From the NCBI GenBank assembly GCA_046152955.1, contig JBJXGA010000473.1:6394-70393 (forward strand): a DNA stretch of 64,000 nucleotides, given 5' to 3'. The translations under genes and the position numbers were made by a program. Below the pieces are notes generated by a model. It saw only the letters and a list, made by a program, of their open reading frames with translations. It was not told the origin of the DNA and searched no databases. Positions 35,001-43,397 of this stretch are shown here, piece after piece. The stretch comes from SIAF01 sp046152955. GTDB taxonomy: Bacteria; Planctomycetota; Planctomycetia; Planctomycetales; Planctomycetaceae. Each line of letters begins with the position of its first letter. Within the stretch, counting starts at the first letter, position 1.

Positions 35001-35887
35001 CAGCGTCCAACCGTCCGAACACGGAGGAGACCGAGACCTCCCGTCGCGACAACCGGTCGGGGCGAGGTCGTCCAACGGAATCACGGGATCAGGGGGAACG
35101 GACTGGCCAGAGGGATGGCGAGGGTGACGGCCAAGTTGACGAACGGCGTGATGGTCAGAACGAGTCAGGCGCCTCGCGGACCGGCAACGCCGAGCGTCGC
35201 GACAACGAGTCTCGCGGCGCTGAGGAACGGACTGGCCGTCCCGAGCGCTCCCCCCGCAGCCTCAGCGGCGAGCCACGAATCGGCCGCCAGGGAGGAGAGA
35301 ATCCCCCGCGCGGTGGCGAGCGTCCGGAAGCGGAGGGCCAGAACGAGGCATCCCCATCGCGGACCGGCAATGGGGAGCCTCGTGGCGCCGAACCTCGCGG
35401 CGCCGAGCCTCGTAGCACTGAAGAACGGACGGGCCGTCCAGAGCGCTCCCCCCGCAGTCTCAGCGGTGAGCCGACGAACGGTCCCCCCAACGGTGAAAAC
35501 CCCCAGCGCGGCGCCGGTCGCCGGGCCGAGGCTCGGAATTCCCCCGCGGCCCCCATCAGCGGCGGGGATTTTCTCGACTGGTCCGATCGTCTCCGCGACG
35601 TCGAAGAAATGGTGAACGATCCCGAGTTGCGCGCCGAGGCGGCGCGGATTCGCGAGCGCGCCCGGAGTGTGCGCGGCGACATGCAGCGGCACTCCAAGCC
35701 TCCCCAATGGCCGCTCGTTCGCTCGCAGATTGCCGAACCTCTGGCCGAGCTGATGAAACAGGTCTCCGAAGAACTCCTGCGGCGGAATTCCAAGCAGATG
35801 GCGGTCCCGCTCGATCGCGATCCGGTCCCTCCCCGGTATTCCGAACGATCGCGCCAATACTACGAGCGGCTGGGGAGCGGACAATGA
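31997..35887 (+). CDS. large membrane protein with long coiled coil (DUF4175-like)
   Basis: A 1,296-residue protein from the ATG at 31997 (MHDFQLRRELAKVTARC), which overlaps the previous stop by 8 bp. Two membrane helices lie near residues 25-75 and another near 145-160. Ig-like strands follow (LDVSPLEELDVAAQVWDDYG near residue 400), then ~450 residues of Gln/Glu/Arg-rich coiled coil (residues ~540-1010). A low-complexity Arg/Gly/Glu region with an internal duplication comes next, and the end is compact (LDWSDRLRDVEEMVNDPELR). It has the same plan as the protein at 11408-14140. I infer a structural envelope protein that works with the VWA proteins. Confidence 0.8.
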   Translation: MHDFQLRRELAKVTARCRQLRMWTALGGAWLVAAMIVALLWQGGLLGQDMTSTVLIAGGIALALGVVAGWRALAAAPDSRQVALRIERTFPELESGLLAALDQRPETPGGEYGFLQASVIRQALVHAQWRDWSSVAPARRLAAAIVGQFAALALWLLALWAATARPLPAATDAAAAHSRETTAGAEFAMEIEPGDTQIERGTSLLVLARITGAIPADATLVYAANGEDETRLRMSPSLDDPVFGGRLAQVDRPIAYHVELGDRVSPTYRVEVFEYPRLERVDARLIAPEYTGLEERLIQDVRTLSVVEGTKVVLQCLLNKRVARAAWSESERPEIELVAVAGETPLYEATILCQESRRLTLELVDDAGRRNVVPAQLRIQVVPNQPPQVKLQQPARDLDVSPLEELDVAAQVWDDYGLQRAGLTYSRAGDPPVDVLLVEQASPRERRDLKHTLRLEALQVQPDDLLTYFVWAEDRASDGSIRRTQGDMYFAEVRPFEEIFRQGQAEPGGAPPQGGQPPGGAGQAAAAQQLAELQKEIINATWKLIRRETGAKPTPPIAEDISEVSQSQTAALEQAQGVAEKLNDSQSQAHIGAVLEAMKKAVAHLESARSQPSARPLPTALGAEQAAYAGLLKLRAREHEIVRQQRQQGSPSSAQARSQQQRQQMQELDLAEEENRYETQRLARSESESQQDRETRQVLNRLKELARRQHDLNERLKELQSALQEADSPQRQEEVRRQLKRLQEEQDQILRDTDELQARMDTPENQQRMSDERQQLEEARDQVRRAAQALDQQQVTQAAASGSRAEREFDDLRNEFRKQSSERFRDEVREMLEESRALDQRERELGEQLAREAQPDPAARTLRDGNDREEIATGLAEQRTRLAELVEQMRETIQEAETTEPLLSEKLYDAAREVQNKALDRALEGARQSVARGWLEDARPLEQQAAKGLSDLRQQVERAAESVLGDETEALRRARDELQQLARELNEDIERNAPEGQRSPTAASNRPNTEETETSRRDNRSGRGRPTESRDQGERTGQRDGEGDGQVDERRDGQNESGASRTGNAERRDNESRGAEERTGRPERSPRSLSGEPRIGRQGGENPPRGGERPEAEGQNEASPSRTGNGEPRGAEPRGAEPRSTEERTGRPERSPRSLSGEPTNGPPNGENPQRGAGRRAEARNSPAAPISGGDFLDWSDRLRDVEEMVNDPELRAEAARIRERARSVRGDMQRHSKPPQWPLVRSQIAEPLAELMKQVSEELLRRNSKQMAVPLDRDPVPPRYSERSRQYYERLGSGQ

Positions 35888-38247
35888 TCCTCGCGGAAAT
35901 CACGCTCGGAGCGCCGCAATGGCTGGGGACCACGGGTCTGGTCTGCGTCGTGGCGCTGCTCCTGGTGCTCTGGTCGTATGCCCGCGGGGGGCGCGCTCCT
36001 GGGGTGCGGACGGTTTGCGGCCTGCTCAAATGGCTCGGCGTGGTCGCGCTCCTGGCCTGTCTCGTCGAGCCCCTCTGGACCAGCACCCGCCCGCAACCGG
36101 GGAGCAACCTGTTTCTGGTGGTGGCGGACAACAGCCGCAGTTTGCAGATTGCTGACGGCGCCGGTCAGTCGCCGCGGAGCGAACGGCTCCGCGCGCTGCT
36201 GCGGGACGATGCAACCTGGCTGACCCGACTCGGGCAGGACTTCGACGTGCGGCGCTTCACCTTTGACAGTCTTGTGCAATCGGTGAATTCGTTTTCTGAG
36301 CTGACATGGGAGGGGGATGAATCGGCCCAGGGGCAGGCGCTGGCGACGCTTGCCGAGCGCTTTCGCGATCGTCCGGTCGCTGGAATCCTGCTGTTGTCGG
36401 ATGGGAACGCCACAGATGCTCTCACCGATCGACCGCGGGATCAGTTCCCTCCGGTTTATCCCGTACCGATCGGAGTTGATGGAGGGGTGGTCGATCTGTC
36501 GCTCACGCGCGTCGAGGTGACCCAGACGAATTTTGAAGCAGCACCGGTCACCCTGGCGGCGAGCGTGGAAGGTGTCGGATTGGAAGGGCGCGACACGGGG
36601 CTGCTGGTGCGCGATGCAGCGGGCCTGGAGGTGGAGCGGCGACTGATCGGGAGGCTGGCCACCGGGGAGACCCGCGTGGAACGCTTTCTGTTGCGCCCCG
36701 AACACTCCGGCATCAGCTCATACACGGTGCATGCCTTCCTCAAGGGGGAAGAGGCGTTGATCGAGCATCCCGGCCCTTCGAGCGAAGCGACACTCGCCAA
36801 CAATCGTCGGCTCGTGACGGTTGACAGAGGAGGCGGGCCCTTTCGCGTGCTGTATGTGGCGGGGCGCCCCGGCTGGGAATTCAAGTTCATGCGGCGGGCG
36901 CTCGATCAGGATGACGACGTGCAGCTTGTGGCGCTGATCCGCATTGCCCGACGCGAACCCAAATTCTCCTTCCTCGGTCGTCCGGGAGAACGGACGAACC
37001 CCCTCTTTCGCGGCTTCGATCCGCAGCAGGCGGAACAGGCCGAGCAGTACGACCAACCCGTCCTGGTTCGGCTCGGCACACAGGATCGGGAAGAACTGCG
37101 CGGTGGGTTTCCGCAGGCTGCCGAGGATCTGTTCGGTTATCACGCCATCATCCTGGACGACGTCGAGGCGGCGTTTTTTTCGCAGGATCAGCTCTCCCTG
37201 ATGCAGCAGTTTGTTAGCCGCCGGGGGGGGGGGTTGTTGATGCTGGGAGGGGTGGAGTCATTTGCCGAAGGGGGATATGGGCGAAATGTCGTCGGCGAAA
37301 TGCTGCCGGTCTACCTCGATCGGCGGACCGCGGAGCCGGACCCTGCCGAATCTCCCGAGAGTTATCGCCTGCATCTGACGCGCGAAGGGTGGTTGCAGCC
37401 GTGGGTCCGGCTGCGGGCAAACGAACCGGAAGAAGAATCGCGGCTGGAGGGGATGCCCCAGTTCAATACGGTCAACCGCATCGATGCCATCAAGCCCGGC
37501 GCCTCGGTCCTGGCCGAAGTGACCAGTTCCACCGGAAAAATCCGACCGGCGCTCGTCGTCCAGCCATTCGGTCGCGGGCGCGCGGCGGCGCTCCTGATCG
37601 GAGACCTTTGGCGGTGGCAGATGCGCCGACCGGACCCGGCCACGAGCGATCTGGAGCGCTCCTGGCGACAAATGCTCCGCTGGCTGGTGTCGGACGTTCC
37701 GGCGCGGATCCAGGTCGAGACCTCGCTCCCCACCACGGGGGGGAGCGCCTCGCGACGGATTCTGGTCCGCGCCCGGGATCAGCGGTTTGAACCGCTGGAC
37801 AATGCGACGGTCACCGTCCGCATCAAAACTCCGGACCAGCAGACGATCGACCTTCCGTTGTCGGCCAGCGAAGAGGGGGTTGGCCAGTATGTCGGGACGT
37901 TCCGGCCGCGCATTCCAGGAGCCTATCGGGGCATGGTCACCGTCGCAGCCGCCGACGGCAGCCCGGCTGGACAGCGGGAATTTGGCTGGGGGACGGACCT
38001 GCAAACCGAGGAATTTCGCCGGTTGACCGTGGATCGCGCGGGGCTGGAGCGTTTGGCGCACGACACCGGCGGCGAAATCGTCGAACCTGACGCGCTGGAC
38101 GACTTCGTCAGCAGCCTCACGCATCGCCAGGTTCCCATCCTGGAAACCACGACGCACCCCCTGTGGCACCGTTGGCCGGTGTTCCTGATCGCCATCCTCT
38201 GCCTGGTCGGCGAATGGGGCCTGCGGCGGTGGATTGGATTGCCGTAG
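35884..38247 (+). CDS. membrane VWA/glutamine-amidotransferase-like protein
   Basis: A 787-residue protein whose ATG at 35884 overlaps the previous stop (ATGA). Two helices near residues 15-65 (GLVCVVALLLVLWSYARGG, LLKWLGVVALLACLVEPLW) precede a VWA-like fold (SNLFLVVADNSRSLQIADG). The Ser/Asp ligand set is partly altered, as DNSRS. A class I amidotransferase-like region lies at ~400-560 (PFRVLYVAGRPGWEFKFMRR, RRGGGLLMLGGVESFAEGGY) without a clear catalytic Cys. The last helix is PVFLIAILCLVGEWGLRRWI. It ends the 24-38 kb operon and is a typical closing gene of MoxR–DUF58 clusters in this phylum. Confidence 0.87.
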   Translation: MILAEITLGAPQWLGTTGLVCVVALLLVLWSYARGGRAPGVRTVCGLLKWLGVVALLACLVEPLWTSTRPQPGSNLFLVVADNSRSLQIADGAGQSPRSERLRALLRDDATWLTRLGQDFDVRRFTFDSLVQSVNSFSELTWEGDESAQGQALATLAERFRDRPVAGILLLSDGNATDALTDRPRDQFPPVYPVPIGVDGGVVDLSLTRVEVTQTNFEAAPVTLAASVEGVGLEGRDTGLLVRDAAGLEVERRLIGRLATGETRVERFLLRPEHSGISSYTVHAFLKGEEALIEHPGPSSEATLANNRRLVTVDRGGGPFRVLYVAGRPGWEFKFMRRALDQDDDVQLVALIRIARREPKFSFLGRPGERTNPLFRGFDPQQAEQAEQYDQPVLVRLGTQDREELRGGFPQAAEDLFGYHAIILDDVEAAFFSQDQLSLMQQFVSRRGGGLLMLGGVESFAEGGYGRNVVGEMLPVYLDRRTAEPDPAESPESYRLHLTREGWLQPWVRLRANEPEEESRLEGMPQFNTVNRIDAIKPGASVLAEVTSSTGKIRPALVVQPFGRGRAAALLIGDLWRWQMRRPDPATSDLERSWRQMLRWLVSDVPARIQVETSLPTTGGSASRRILVRARDQRFEPLDNATVTVRIKTPDQQTIDLPLSASEEGVGQYVGTFRPRIPGAYRGMVTVAAADGSPAGQREFGWGTDLQTEEFRRLTVDRAGLERLAHDTGGEIVEPDALDDFVSSLTHRQVPILETTTHPLWHRWPVFLIAILCLVGEWGLRRWIGLP

Positions 38248-38342
38248 TGCGAACTCCGGCAACCGATCCGTCGGCTGCATCACCGAATGCCAAACACAGA
38301 CCCCATCCGACTTGACCGGATTGAATTATTCTGCCGGATTGG

Positions 38343-38420
38343 CTAACGCGGATTGGTTATGCATCGGGGCTGACGAGCAGCGCCTCGATCGGGAACGAAT
38401 GTCGATGAGTTCCTTTTCAT
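38343..38420 (-). pseudogene. mazF-like toxin remnant
   Basis: The ATG at 38420 overlaps the mazE stop by 4 bp, just where mazF should begin. It reads MKRNSSTFVPDRG, the usual first strand of MazF/PemK toxins, and then stops after 25 codons. Shifted by one base, the next bases read ALLVSPDA, which matches the second strand (…RRPALVVSPEA). The segment between, with the catalytic strand, has gone. Bases down to the VWA gene at 38247 hold nothing else I can assign. Confidence 0.5.
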
Positions 38421-38659
38421 TCGGTCACCTCGCGCCCGACATCCGGACCGAAATCGGTTTCACTGTGCAACTGCGATGGCTTGCAGTTCTTGAGGAGTCG
38501 TTCCAGACTGAGCTTGTTCGGCCGGGAAGGGCGCACTACCAATTCTCCCTTGCGAACTCGGAGCTCAACCGAGGTTCCTTCACGCACTTCCAACTCACCG
38601 GCGAGCGCTTGAGGAATTCGGATCGCCAGACTGTTACCCCATTTTTGCACCTTCGGCAT
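38417..38659 (-). CDS. mazE: MazE/AbrB-type antitoxin
   Basis: An 80-residue swapped-hairpin (AbrB) DNA-binding protein. I start it at the ATG at 38659, with AGGAG 8 nt upstream, instead of further up the open frame. MPKVQKWGNSLAIRIPQALA and VREGTSVELRVRKGELVVRP are the classic MazE halves; the C-terminal ~35 residues form the toxin-binding tail. A perfect palindrome (38678-38700) sits just before the gene and is a likely self-operator. The toxin gene after it is only a remnant, so this may be an orphan regulator. Confidence 0.85.
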   Translation of the reverse strand: MPKVQKWGNSLAIRIPQALAGELEVREGTSVELRVRKGELVVRPSRPNKLSLERLLKNCKPSQLHSETDFGPDVGREVTE

Positions 38660-38677
38660 CTCTTGACTCCTGTTCGG

Positions 38678-38700
38678 GTGTAGATACAAAGAATCTACAC
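38678..38700 (-). promoter_or_regulatory. palindromic operator upstream of mazE
   Basis: GTGTAGAT-ACAAAGA-ATCTACAC is a perfect 8-bp inverted repeat with a 7-bp spacer, 18 bp before the mazE start codon. AT-rich palindromes in this place are the usual binding sites for antitoxin autorepression. Confidence 0.6.
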
Positions 38701-38873
38701 ACTGCCGCGCGCCCTGGTCAAGGTGAATCACCATTTCCTACGACTGGCTGACTGCAACGCCCCAATATGCCTGACCGAGACCAACATTCCGCCATCTCAG
38801 CATGAAGGGCATAACCCTGTGACGATTCCTGGCGACTTGATGCCTCCTGAATTCGCCGATCGCATGCGCCCCG

Positions 38874-40565
38874 TTACCGGTTCCCGGTGCGTGGCTGCCG
38901 CGCGTTCCGCTGCAACTGGACTTCTCGCAAGGCGGCGGCCGCCGGCGCGTCTTGCGGACGCAATTTCAGCGCCTGTTCATACTGCTCGCACGCGCGGTCG
39001 AGTTCTTCCTGCTGGCGGAGCAATGCTCCCAGCCGGACATGGGCGGCAAACCGATCCTCCGGCAGCTTAGCGGCGGCGAGCCCCGCCTCGTAACAGGCGC
39101 CCGCTTCGTCCAACTCCTGGAGCCGCTGGTGAATCTCTCCCAACAAAAGGTGTCCCTGGACGTAGCCGGGGTGTTTCTCGAGGAGGTCGGTCAATCGGCG
39201 CTGGGCCTCGTCAGTCCGGCCGACGTTATCGAGCATCGATGCATACCGGGATTGCGACACCAGATCGCTGGGAACGATCCGGACGATGTTCTCATACCAC
39301 TGAAAATGCGCTTCCCCCGGCCAGACCCGCTGCGCCTGACCGGGAGGCGGGGGAGTGGAGGCTTCGGATTCCGCCAGCGTCAGCCAGGTCACCAGCCCCA
39401 CAAAGGGAGCCCATTTCACCAAATGCGTCAGTTCACCCCAGTCCATTCGAACTTTGGTTGAGGTAGAAGCCCCCTCGGTCAATCCCAGCCCCGCTCGGAT
39501 CGATTTCTCCCGCACTTTCCAGATGAAGCCGTCGTAATAGAAATGGAGCAGGGTCGAGGCCCAGACAAAGCCCATCAGCGCCCGCTTCCAGGTTTCGGAT
39601 TCCAGCTCCTTGCCGAAGTAGCTGATCCAGCCGTAGGCCAGCACCATCCCCATATAGGCCAGGAGCATCGCCGGGCTGCGGCGGAAGAGAAACCGCATGA
39701 ACGAGCCGACCGCCGGGTTCGTTTCCGCGCGCCTGCGATTGAACAGCCAGACGATCGCCAGGTACTGGACATCGTGAAAGATCTCGAAGAGCGCCACCCC
39801 CAAGAGGATGTTGTCGACGTACACCATCGCGAACCACCAGAAGCCGATCCCCCCCGCCAGCATCAGCAACTTGTTGGGATTGGGACGGGGACCGATCCGC
39901 CATTGCCGGACGAAATTGAAGGCGAATGCGACCAGGACGACGAGCGCTCCCCCCCACCACAGCGTGCGAGACCAGTCGATTGCTGCCGGGGGAATCAAAG
40001 GCCCTCCCGCCGAGTACCAGGCCGAAACAATCCGCACGACCATTCCGTCGGACGAGATCAGCCCGGCGCCAAACCACATCAGGCACATCAGCCAATCCAG
40101 CGGCGCCGTCCAGCGCGCGTTCGAACCAACCTTGGCGTCGTAGATCCGCACGAACCCGTAGACTTGCATCAAGCCATGCCAGAAGCCCCACAACAGCAGA
40201 ATCAACAGCATGCTGCTCAGGTGATGCTGTGAGAGTGGAATACAGACCGCCAGGAGGAACAGTGGCGCCAGAATGAACCGCAGCCGAAACCGGCGAAACA
40301 GTTCCCGATCGCCGTAGGCCCGCAGCATTCCCGGAAGGTGATGCCCCAGCGCGCCGAACGCCGCCACCAGCACCGACAGCGTCTCGACCGACAGCCCGAA
40401 CCAGGCGGATCGGAGCAAGACCATCACCAGCGGCACGATCACCAACGGAGTGGCGACAAACAGCGCCAAATCCCCCCAGGAATTGAGAATCCAGCGACTG
40501 GAGGGGGATGGGGGGCGCCCCCCCAATGGCGGGGTCGATGGCAGTGAATTGCTCGTGGCAGACAT
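38874..40565 (-). CDS. polytopic membrane protein with C-terminal TPR repeats
   Basis: A 563-residue protein from the ATG at 40565 (MSATSNSLPSTPPLGG); the frame is open to a TTG at 40640, but that leader is not membrane-protein-like. About eleven hydrophobic helices fill residues ~30-390 (LALFVATPLVIVPLVMVLL first, WAPFVGLVTWLTLAES last). His/Asp residues in LALFEIFHDVQYLAIVWLFN and TLLHFYYDGFIWKVRE lie in or near the membrane and recall diiron/haem membrane enzymes, without a match I can name. The last ~110 residues are TPRs (LEKHPGYVQGHLLLGEIHQR, EQYEQALKLRPQDAPAAAAL). Function unknown. Confidence 0.75.
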   Translation of the reverse strand: MSATSNSLPSTPPLGGRPPSPSSRWILNSWGDLALFVATPLVIVPLVMVLLRSAWFGLSVETLSVLVAAFGALGHHLPGMLRAYGDRELFRRFRLRFILAPLFLLAVCIPLSQHHLSSMLLILLLWGFWHGLMQVYGFVRIYDAKVGSNARWTAPLDWLMCLMWFGAGLISSDGMVVRIVSAWYSAGGPLIPPAAIDWSRTLWWGGALVVLVAFAFNFVRQWRIGPRPNPNKLLMLAGGIGFWWFAMVYVDNILLGVALFEIFHDVQYLAIVWLFNRRRAETNPAVGSFMRFLFRRSPAMLLAYMGMVLAYGWISYFGKELESETWKRALMGFVWASTLLHFYYDGFIWKVREKSIRAGLGLTEGASTSTKVRMDWGELTHLVKWAPFVGLVTWLTLAESEASTPPPPGQAQRVWPGEAHFQWYENIVRIVPSDLVSQSRYASMLDNVGRTDEAQRRLTDLLEKHPGYVQGHLLLGEIHQRLQELDEAGACYEAGLAAAKLPEDRFAAHVRLGALLRQQEELDRACEQYEQALKLRPQDAPAAAALREVQLQRNARQPRTGNR

Positions 40566-40775
40566 GCCGTGTGAACTGATCGGGACGAAACCTGCCGGTC
40601 GGCGACAGGAGTCAACCGCGTTGACGATGCCGGCCGGCAAAATACTCTGCGACGCCTCAATCCGGGCGTCTGTGTCAGACTATCCAGCCCCTGCACCCCG
40701 TGCAAGCGGCTGGGAGATGGCCGCGGGCAGGAGTCGTTTGTGATTTTTGTGAATGCTCGAACGCTTCGGCGTTCT

Positions 40776-41708
40776 TCAGGGGTCGATCGGTATCAGAAAG
40801 AGATCATGCTTGCCCCCCTGTTCGGCGGCATAGACCAGGTGGCGACTGTCGGGGAGCCAATCCGGATAGTCGTCGCGGTCGGGAGATCGGGTGACCCGTC
40901 GCACCCGCGCGCCGTCGGCATCCATGACGTACACCTCGGCATTTCCATCGCGATGGCTGGTGAAGGCGATCTGTTTGCCGTCTGGAGAAAACCGCGGGCG
41001 AATGTCCTGGCCGGGACTGTCGGTCAACCGCTGCAAGCTGCTCCCGTCGATGGCCATCGTATACACCTCGAAGTCCCCCTCACGGCTCGATGAAAACGCC
41101 ATCTGGCGACCATCCGGAGAGAATGCGGGCCAATTGTTGATCCCTGTCGAATCCACCAGCGTCTCGCGCTGTGTGCCATCGGGCCGAACGGCGAACAGCA
41201 TCTGGCGACCTCCCTCGGCGAAGGAATAGACGACGCGCGAGTGATCCGGGGCGATGGCGGGGCTGCGCATCCCCGAAAACCCCGGCCCTGGCGGGATGTC
41301 GGCCAGAACAGCTCCCGTTTCGCTCTGGACCACCAGGTTGACCCGCAATGTCCCCGACGTCCGCAGAAAGGCGAACATCTTCCCATCGGATGAAAACGCC
41401 GGTTCGAATTCCGAGGTCTTGGCGTCGGCATGTAAGGGCCGCGTCGTGCGGTCGGCCACCGTCAGTTTCATCAGCCGATAGAGCGTCGGATCGGCAAGCT
41501 CGGTGTAAACGATCTCGCGACCCGCGGCGCAAACCACCGGGCTGCATTTGAACCGGCCATCGGATGTCAGACGCACTGGTTCGGCGCCATCCAGAGCGCG
41601 ACAGTGCGCGAAGCACCCGGACAACGCCCAGCAAACAACCGCGCTCAGCCGGAACTTACCAAGGCGCCGCACCAACACTCGACAGGCAGCAAAACTACAG
41701 CAGGCCAT
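40776..41708 (-). CDS. secreted TolB-like beta-propeller protein
   Basis: A 310-residue protein; I start it at the ATG at 41708, as the codon before it is TTG. A signal sequence (LSAVVCWALSGCFAHCRALD) leads into six-bladed PD40 repeats: NNWPAFSPDGRQMAFSSSRE, IRPRFSPDGKQIAFTSHRDG, DYPDWLPDSRHLVYAAEQGG. These are the TolB propeller motifs (xSPDGxxIAFxSxRDG), but the N-terminal TolB domain is absent, so it is not TolB itself. Such stand-alone propellers are common in planctomycetes as secreted binding proteins. It overlaps the DUF1501 stop by ~14 bp and is probably co-transcribed with it. Confidence 0.85.
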   Translation of the reverse strand: MACCSFAACRVLVRRLGKFRLSAVVCWALSGCFAHCRALDGAEPVRLTSDGRFKCSPVVCAAGREIVYTELADPTLYRLMKLTVADRTTRPLHADAKTSEFEPAFSSDGKMFAFLRTSGTLRVNLVVQSETGAVLADIPPGPGFSGMRSPAIAPDHSRVVYSFAEGGRQMLFAVRPDGTQRETLVDSTGINNWPAFSPDGRQMAFSSSREGDFEVYTMAIDGSSLQRLTDSPGQDIRPRFSPDGKQIAFTSHRDGNAEVYVMDADGARVRRVTRSPDRDDYPDWLPDSRHLVYAAEQGGKHDLFLIPIDP

Positions 41709-43038
41709 CAATCACCTGCCCTCCGGCGAGCACGTTCATTTCCGCGCGGGCCTGGGTATCGATCCCGGCCAGCTCGGCGATCGTCGTCCCGACCATCAGC
41801 GGGGTGATCGGCGTCCCGCGCGGCGTCTCCCCCAGGCGGTCGCTGGTTCCAATCACGCGCCCCGGCTGGACGCCGCCGCCGGCCCAGATGGAGAAATAGC
41901 AGGGAGGCCAGTGGTCGCGCGCCGCATTGGGGGTGATTTTGGGAGTGCGGCCGAATTCCCCCATCATGACGACCAGCGTCGTATCAATCAGTCCGCGGTC
42001 GTAGAGGTCGTCCAGCAAGGCCGAAAACGCCCGGTCGAGAATTGGGCAATGCTGATCCTGGAGCAGTTCAAAATTGTACAAATGCGTGTCCCATCCAAAC
42101 TCGAAGCCGGGATTGATCGCTTCGGGATGCCGGCTGTAATTCAACTGGATATAGGGAACTTCCGCTTCGACAAGTCGCCGGGCCAGGAGGCTGCTCTGGC
42201 CGAACACCGAGTAACCGTAACGGCCGCGGGTCTCTTCCGATTCGCGGGTCAAGTCGAACGCCTGGCGGGCGGTCGGGGTGAGGAGCAGATCGTAGGCCGA
42301 CTGAAAATTGCGATTCCAGGAACCAAATCCCGCGGCTTCGAGCCGACGGGGAACGGTATCGATCTCGCGCAGGAGGGTCGTGCGGTCTCGAATCCGTACC
42401 GGGTTGAGTCCATCCATCACTTGCAGCGCGGGGATTTCGACTCGTCCTTCGGCCGAACAGCCCACGAGGATCGGATCGCAGGCCGCCGACAACGTTCCTC
42501 CCCCGTAGCCTTCGATGCGCCGGCCGCTATCCGCCAGAACTCCGCGCGTCAGGGACAAAAAGGGGGGGAGATGGCCAAGCTGCCCGCGATATTTCGCCAC
42601 AATCGACCCGAAATTCGGTTGGACGGGAGCCGGATTTTCCTTGAAACCGGTGAGGGCCATCGTGCCGCCATCGGGATGTCCCGGTTCGGTCGTGCTGTGG
42701 GTGCGGATGATGGAGTAGCGATCGCTGCGATCGGCGATCCTGGGAACCAGTTCGGTGAAGCGCAGCCCCGGCGTGCGCGTGGAAATCGCGTGAAACGGAC
42801 CGCGATACGCCGCGGGAGCATCCGGCTTGGGATCGCACGTGTCGAGGTGGCTGGGCCCTCCCCAGAGGAACACGAAGATGACTGATTTGGCGCTCGGCGC
42901 CCGGCGCTCCACCGCGCGAGCCGTTCCGCGTGACAGTCCCAACCCCAACCCACGGGGAGCCGACGCCGCCAGCCGCAGCAACGACCGGCGGCCGATCGTG
43001 CCGCAGGTGCGTGTCGAAATGTTCCCAACGTCAATCAT
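41695..43038 (-). CDS. DUF1501 protein (sulfatase/alkaline-phosphatase-like fold)
   Basis: A 447-residue protein with a twin-arginine-like signal (GRRSLLRLAASAPRGLGLGL, residues ~17-36). The body matches DUF1501: SVIFVFLWGGPSHLDTCDPK near residue 52, RSDRYSIIRTHSTTEPGHPD, VPYIQLNYSRHP, WDTHLYNFELLQDQHCPILD, and VVMMGEFGRTPKITPNAARD with DHWPPCYFSIWAGGG. These proteins are abundant in planctomycetes next to PSCyt/DUF1553 genes. Here the partner is a propeller protein instead. The first ~18 residues recur in a pseudogene at 55228, part of a local duplication. Confidence 0.93.
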   Translation of the reverse strand: MIDVGNISTRTCGTIGRRSLLRLAASAPRGLGLGLSRGTARAVERRAPSAKSVIFVFLWGGPSHLDTCDPKPDAPAAYRGPFHAISTRTPGLRFTELVPRIADRSDRYSIIRTHSTTEPGHPDGGTMALTGFKENPAPVQPNFGSIVAKYRGQLGHLPPFLSLTRGVLADSGRRIEGYGGGTLSAACDPILVGCSAEGRVEIPALQVMDGLNPVRIRDRTTLLREIDTVPRRLEAAGFGSWNRNFQSAYDLLLTPTARQAFDLTRESEETRGRYGYSVFGQSSLLARRLVEAEVPYIQLNYSRHPEAINPGFEFGWDTHLYNFELLQDQHCPILDRAFSALLDDLYDRGLIDTTLVVMMGEFGRTPKITPNAARDHWPPCYFSIWAGGGVQPGRVIGTSDRLGETPRGTPITPLMVGTTIAELAGIDTQARAEMNVLAGGQVIDGLL

Positions 43039-43397
43039 TCCAGAGTTTGCGGCGAGAGATCAATCGATCTAATGAAGCATCGCTTCGACGGCTCATGAAC
43101 GCCAACCAAGTACTTTGGCCCCGGCAACTCTGCCAGTCGCAGGCGCAGGCACCTCGTCTGCGACAAACGGACTTCAATCGACGTTGCTGACAACGGATTC
43201 GCCGTCGCCTTGACTTGAACGAAAAAAAACCCTTTGGCTCCCCAAAGATTCACGAGAAAATCGACATCCGGGCACTTTTCTTCCAGGAAGTAGGGGCGGA
43301 AAAGCGGATGCGAGAATTCCTTGTAATCAGTAGCCGCGATTTAGAACAACTGCTCACCTCGGCTCCCGACAACATCAGTCATTTTCCGCTGCGGCAT
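43035..43397 (-). pseudogene. decayed copy of the DUF4365-like gene
   Basis: This copy matches the intact gene at 55782-56252 from its ATG (43397) on. Codon 19 is TAA (43343-43341) where the intact copy has TAT, so the frame is cut after MPQRKMTDVVGSRGEQLF. Beyond the stop the sequence still reads FFFVQVKATANPLSATSIEV and VGVHEPSKRCFIRSIDLSPQ. It then breaks off and joins directly to the DUF1501 start. The last third of the gene and the whole partner gene present in the other copy are missing. A restart at ATG 43253 would give only 72 residues. Confidence 0.75.

Noticed and set aside
40776..41708. tolB of the Tol-Pal system
   Set aside because: The N-terminal TolB domain is missing and no tol/pal genes are nearby; only the propeller motif is shared.
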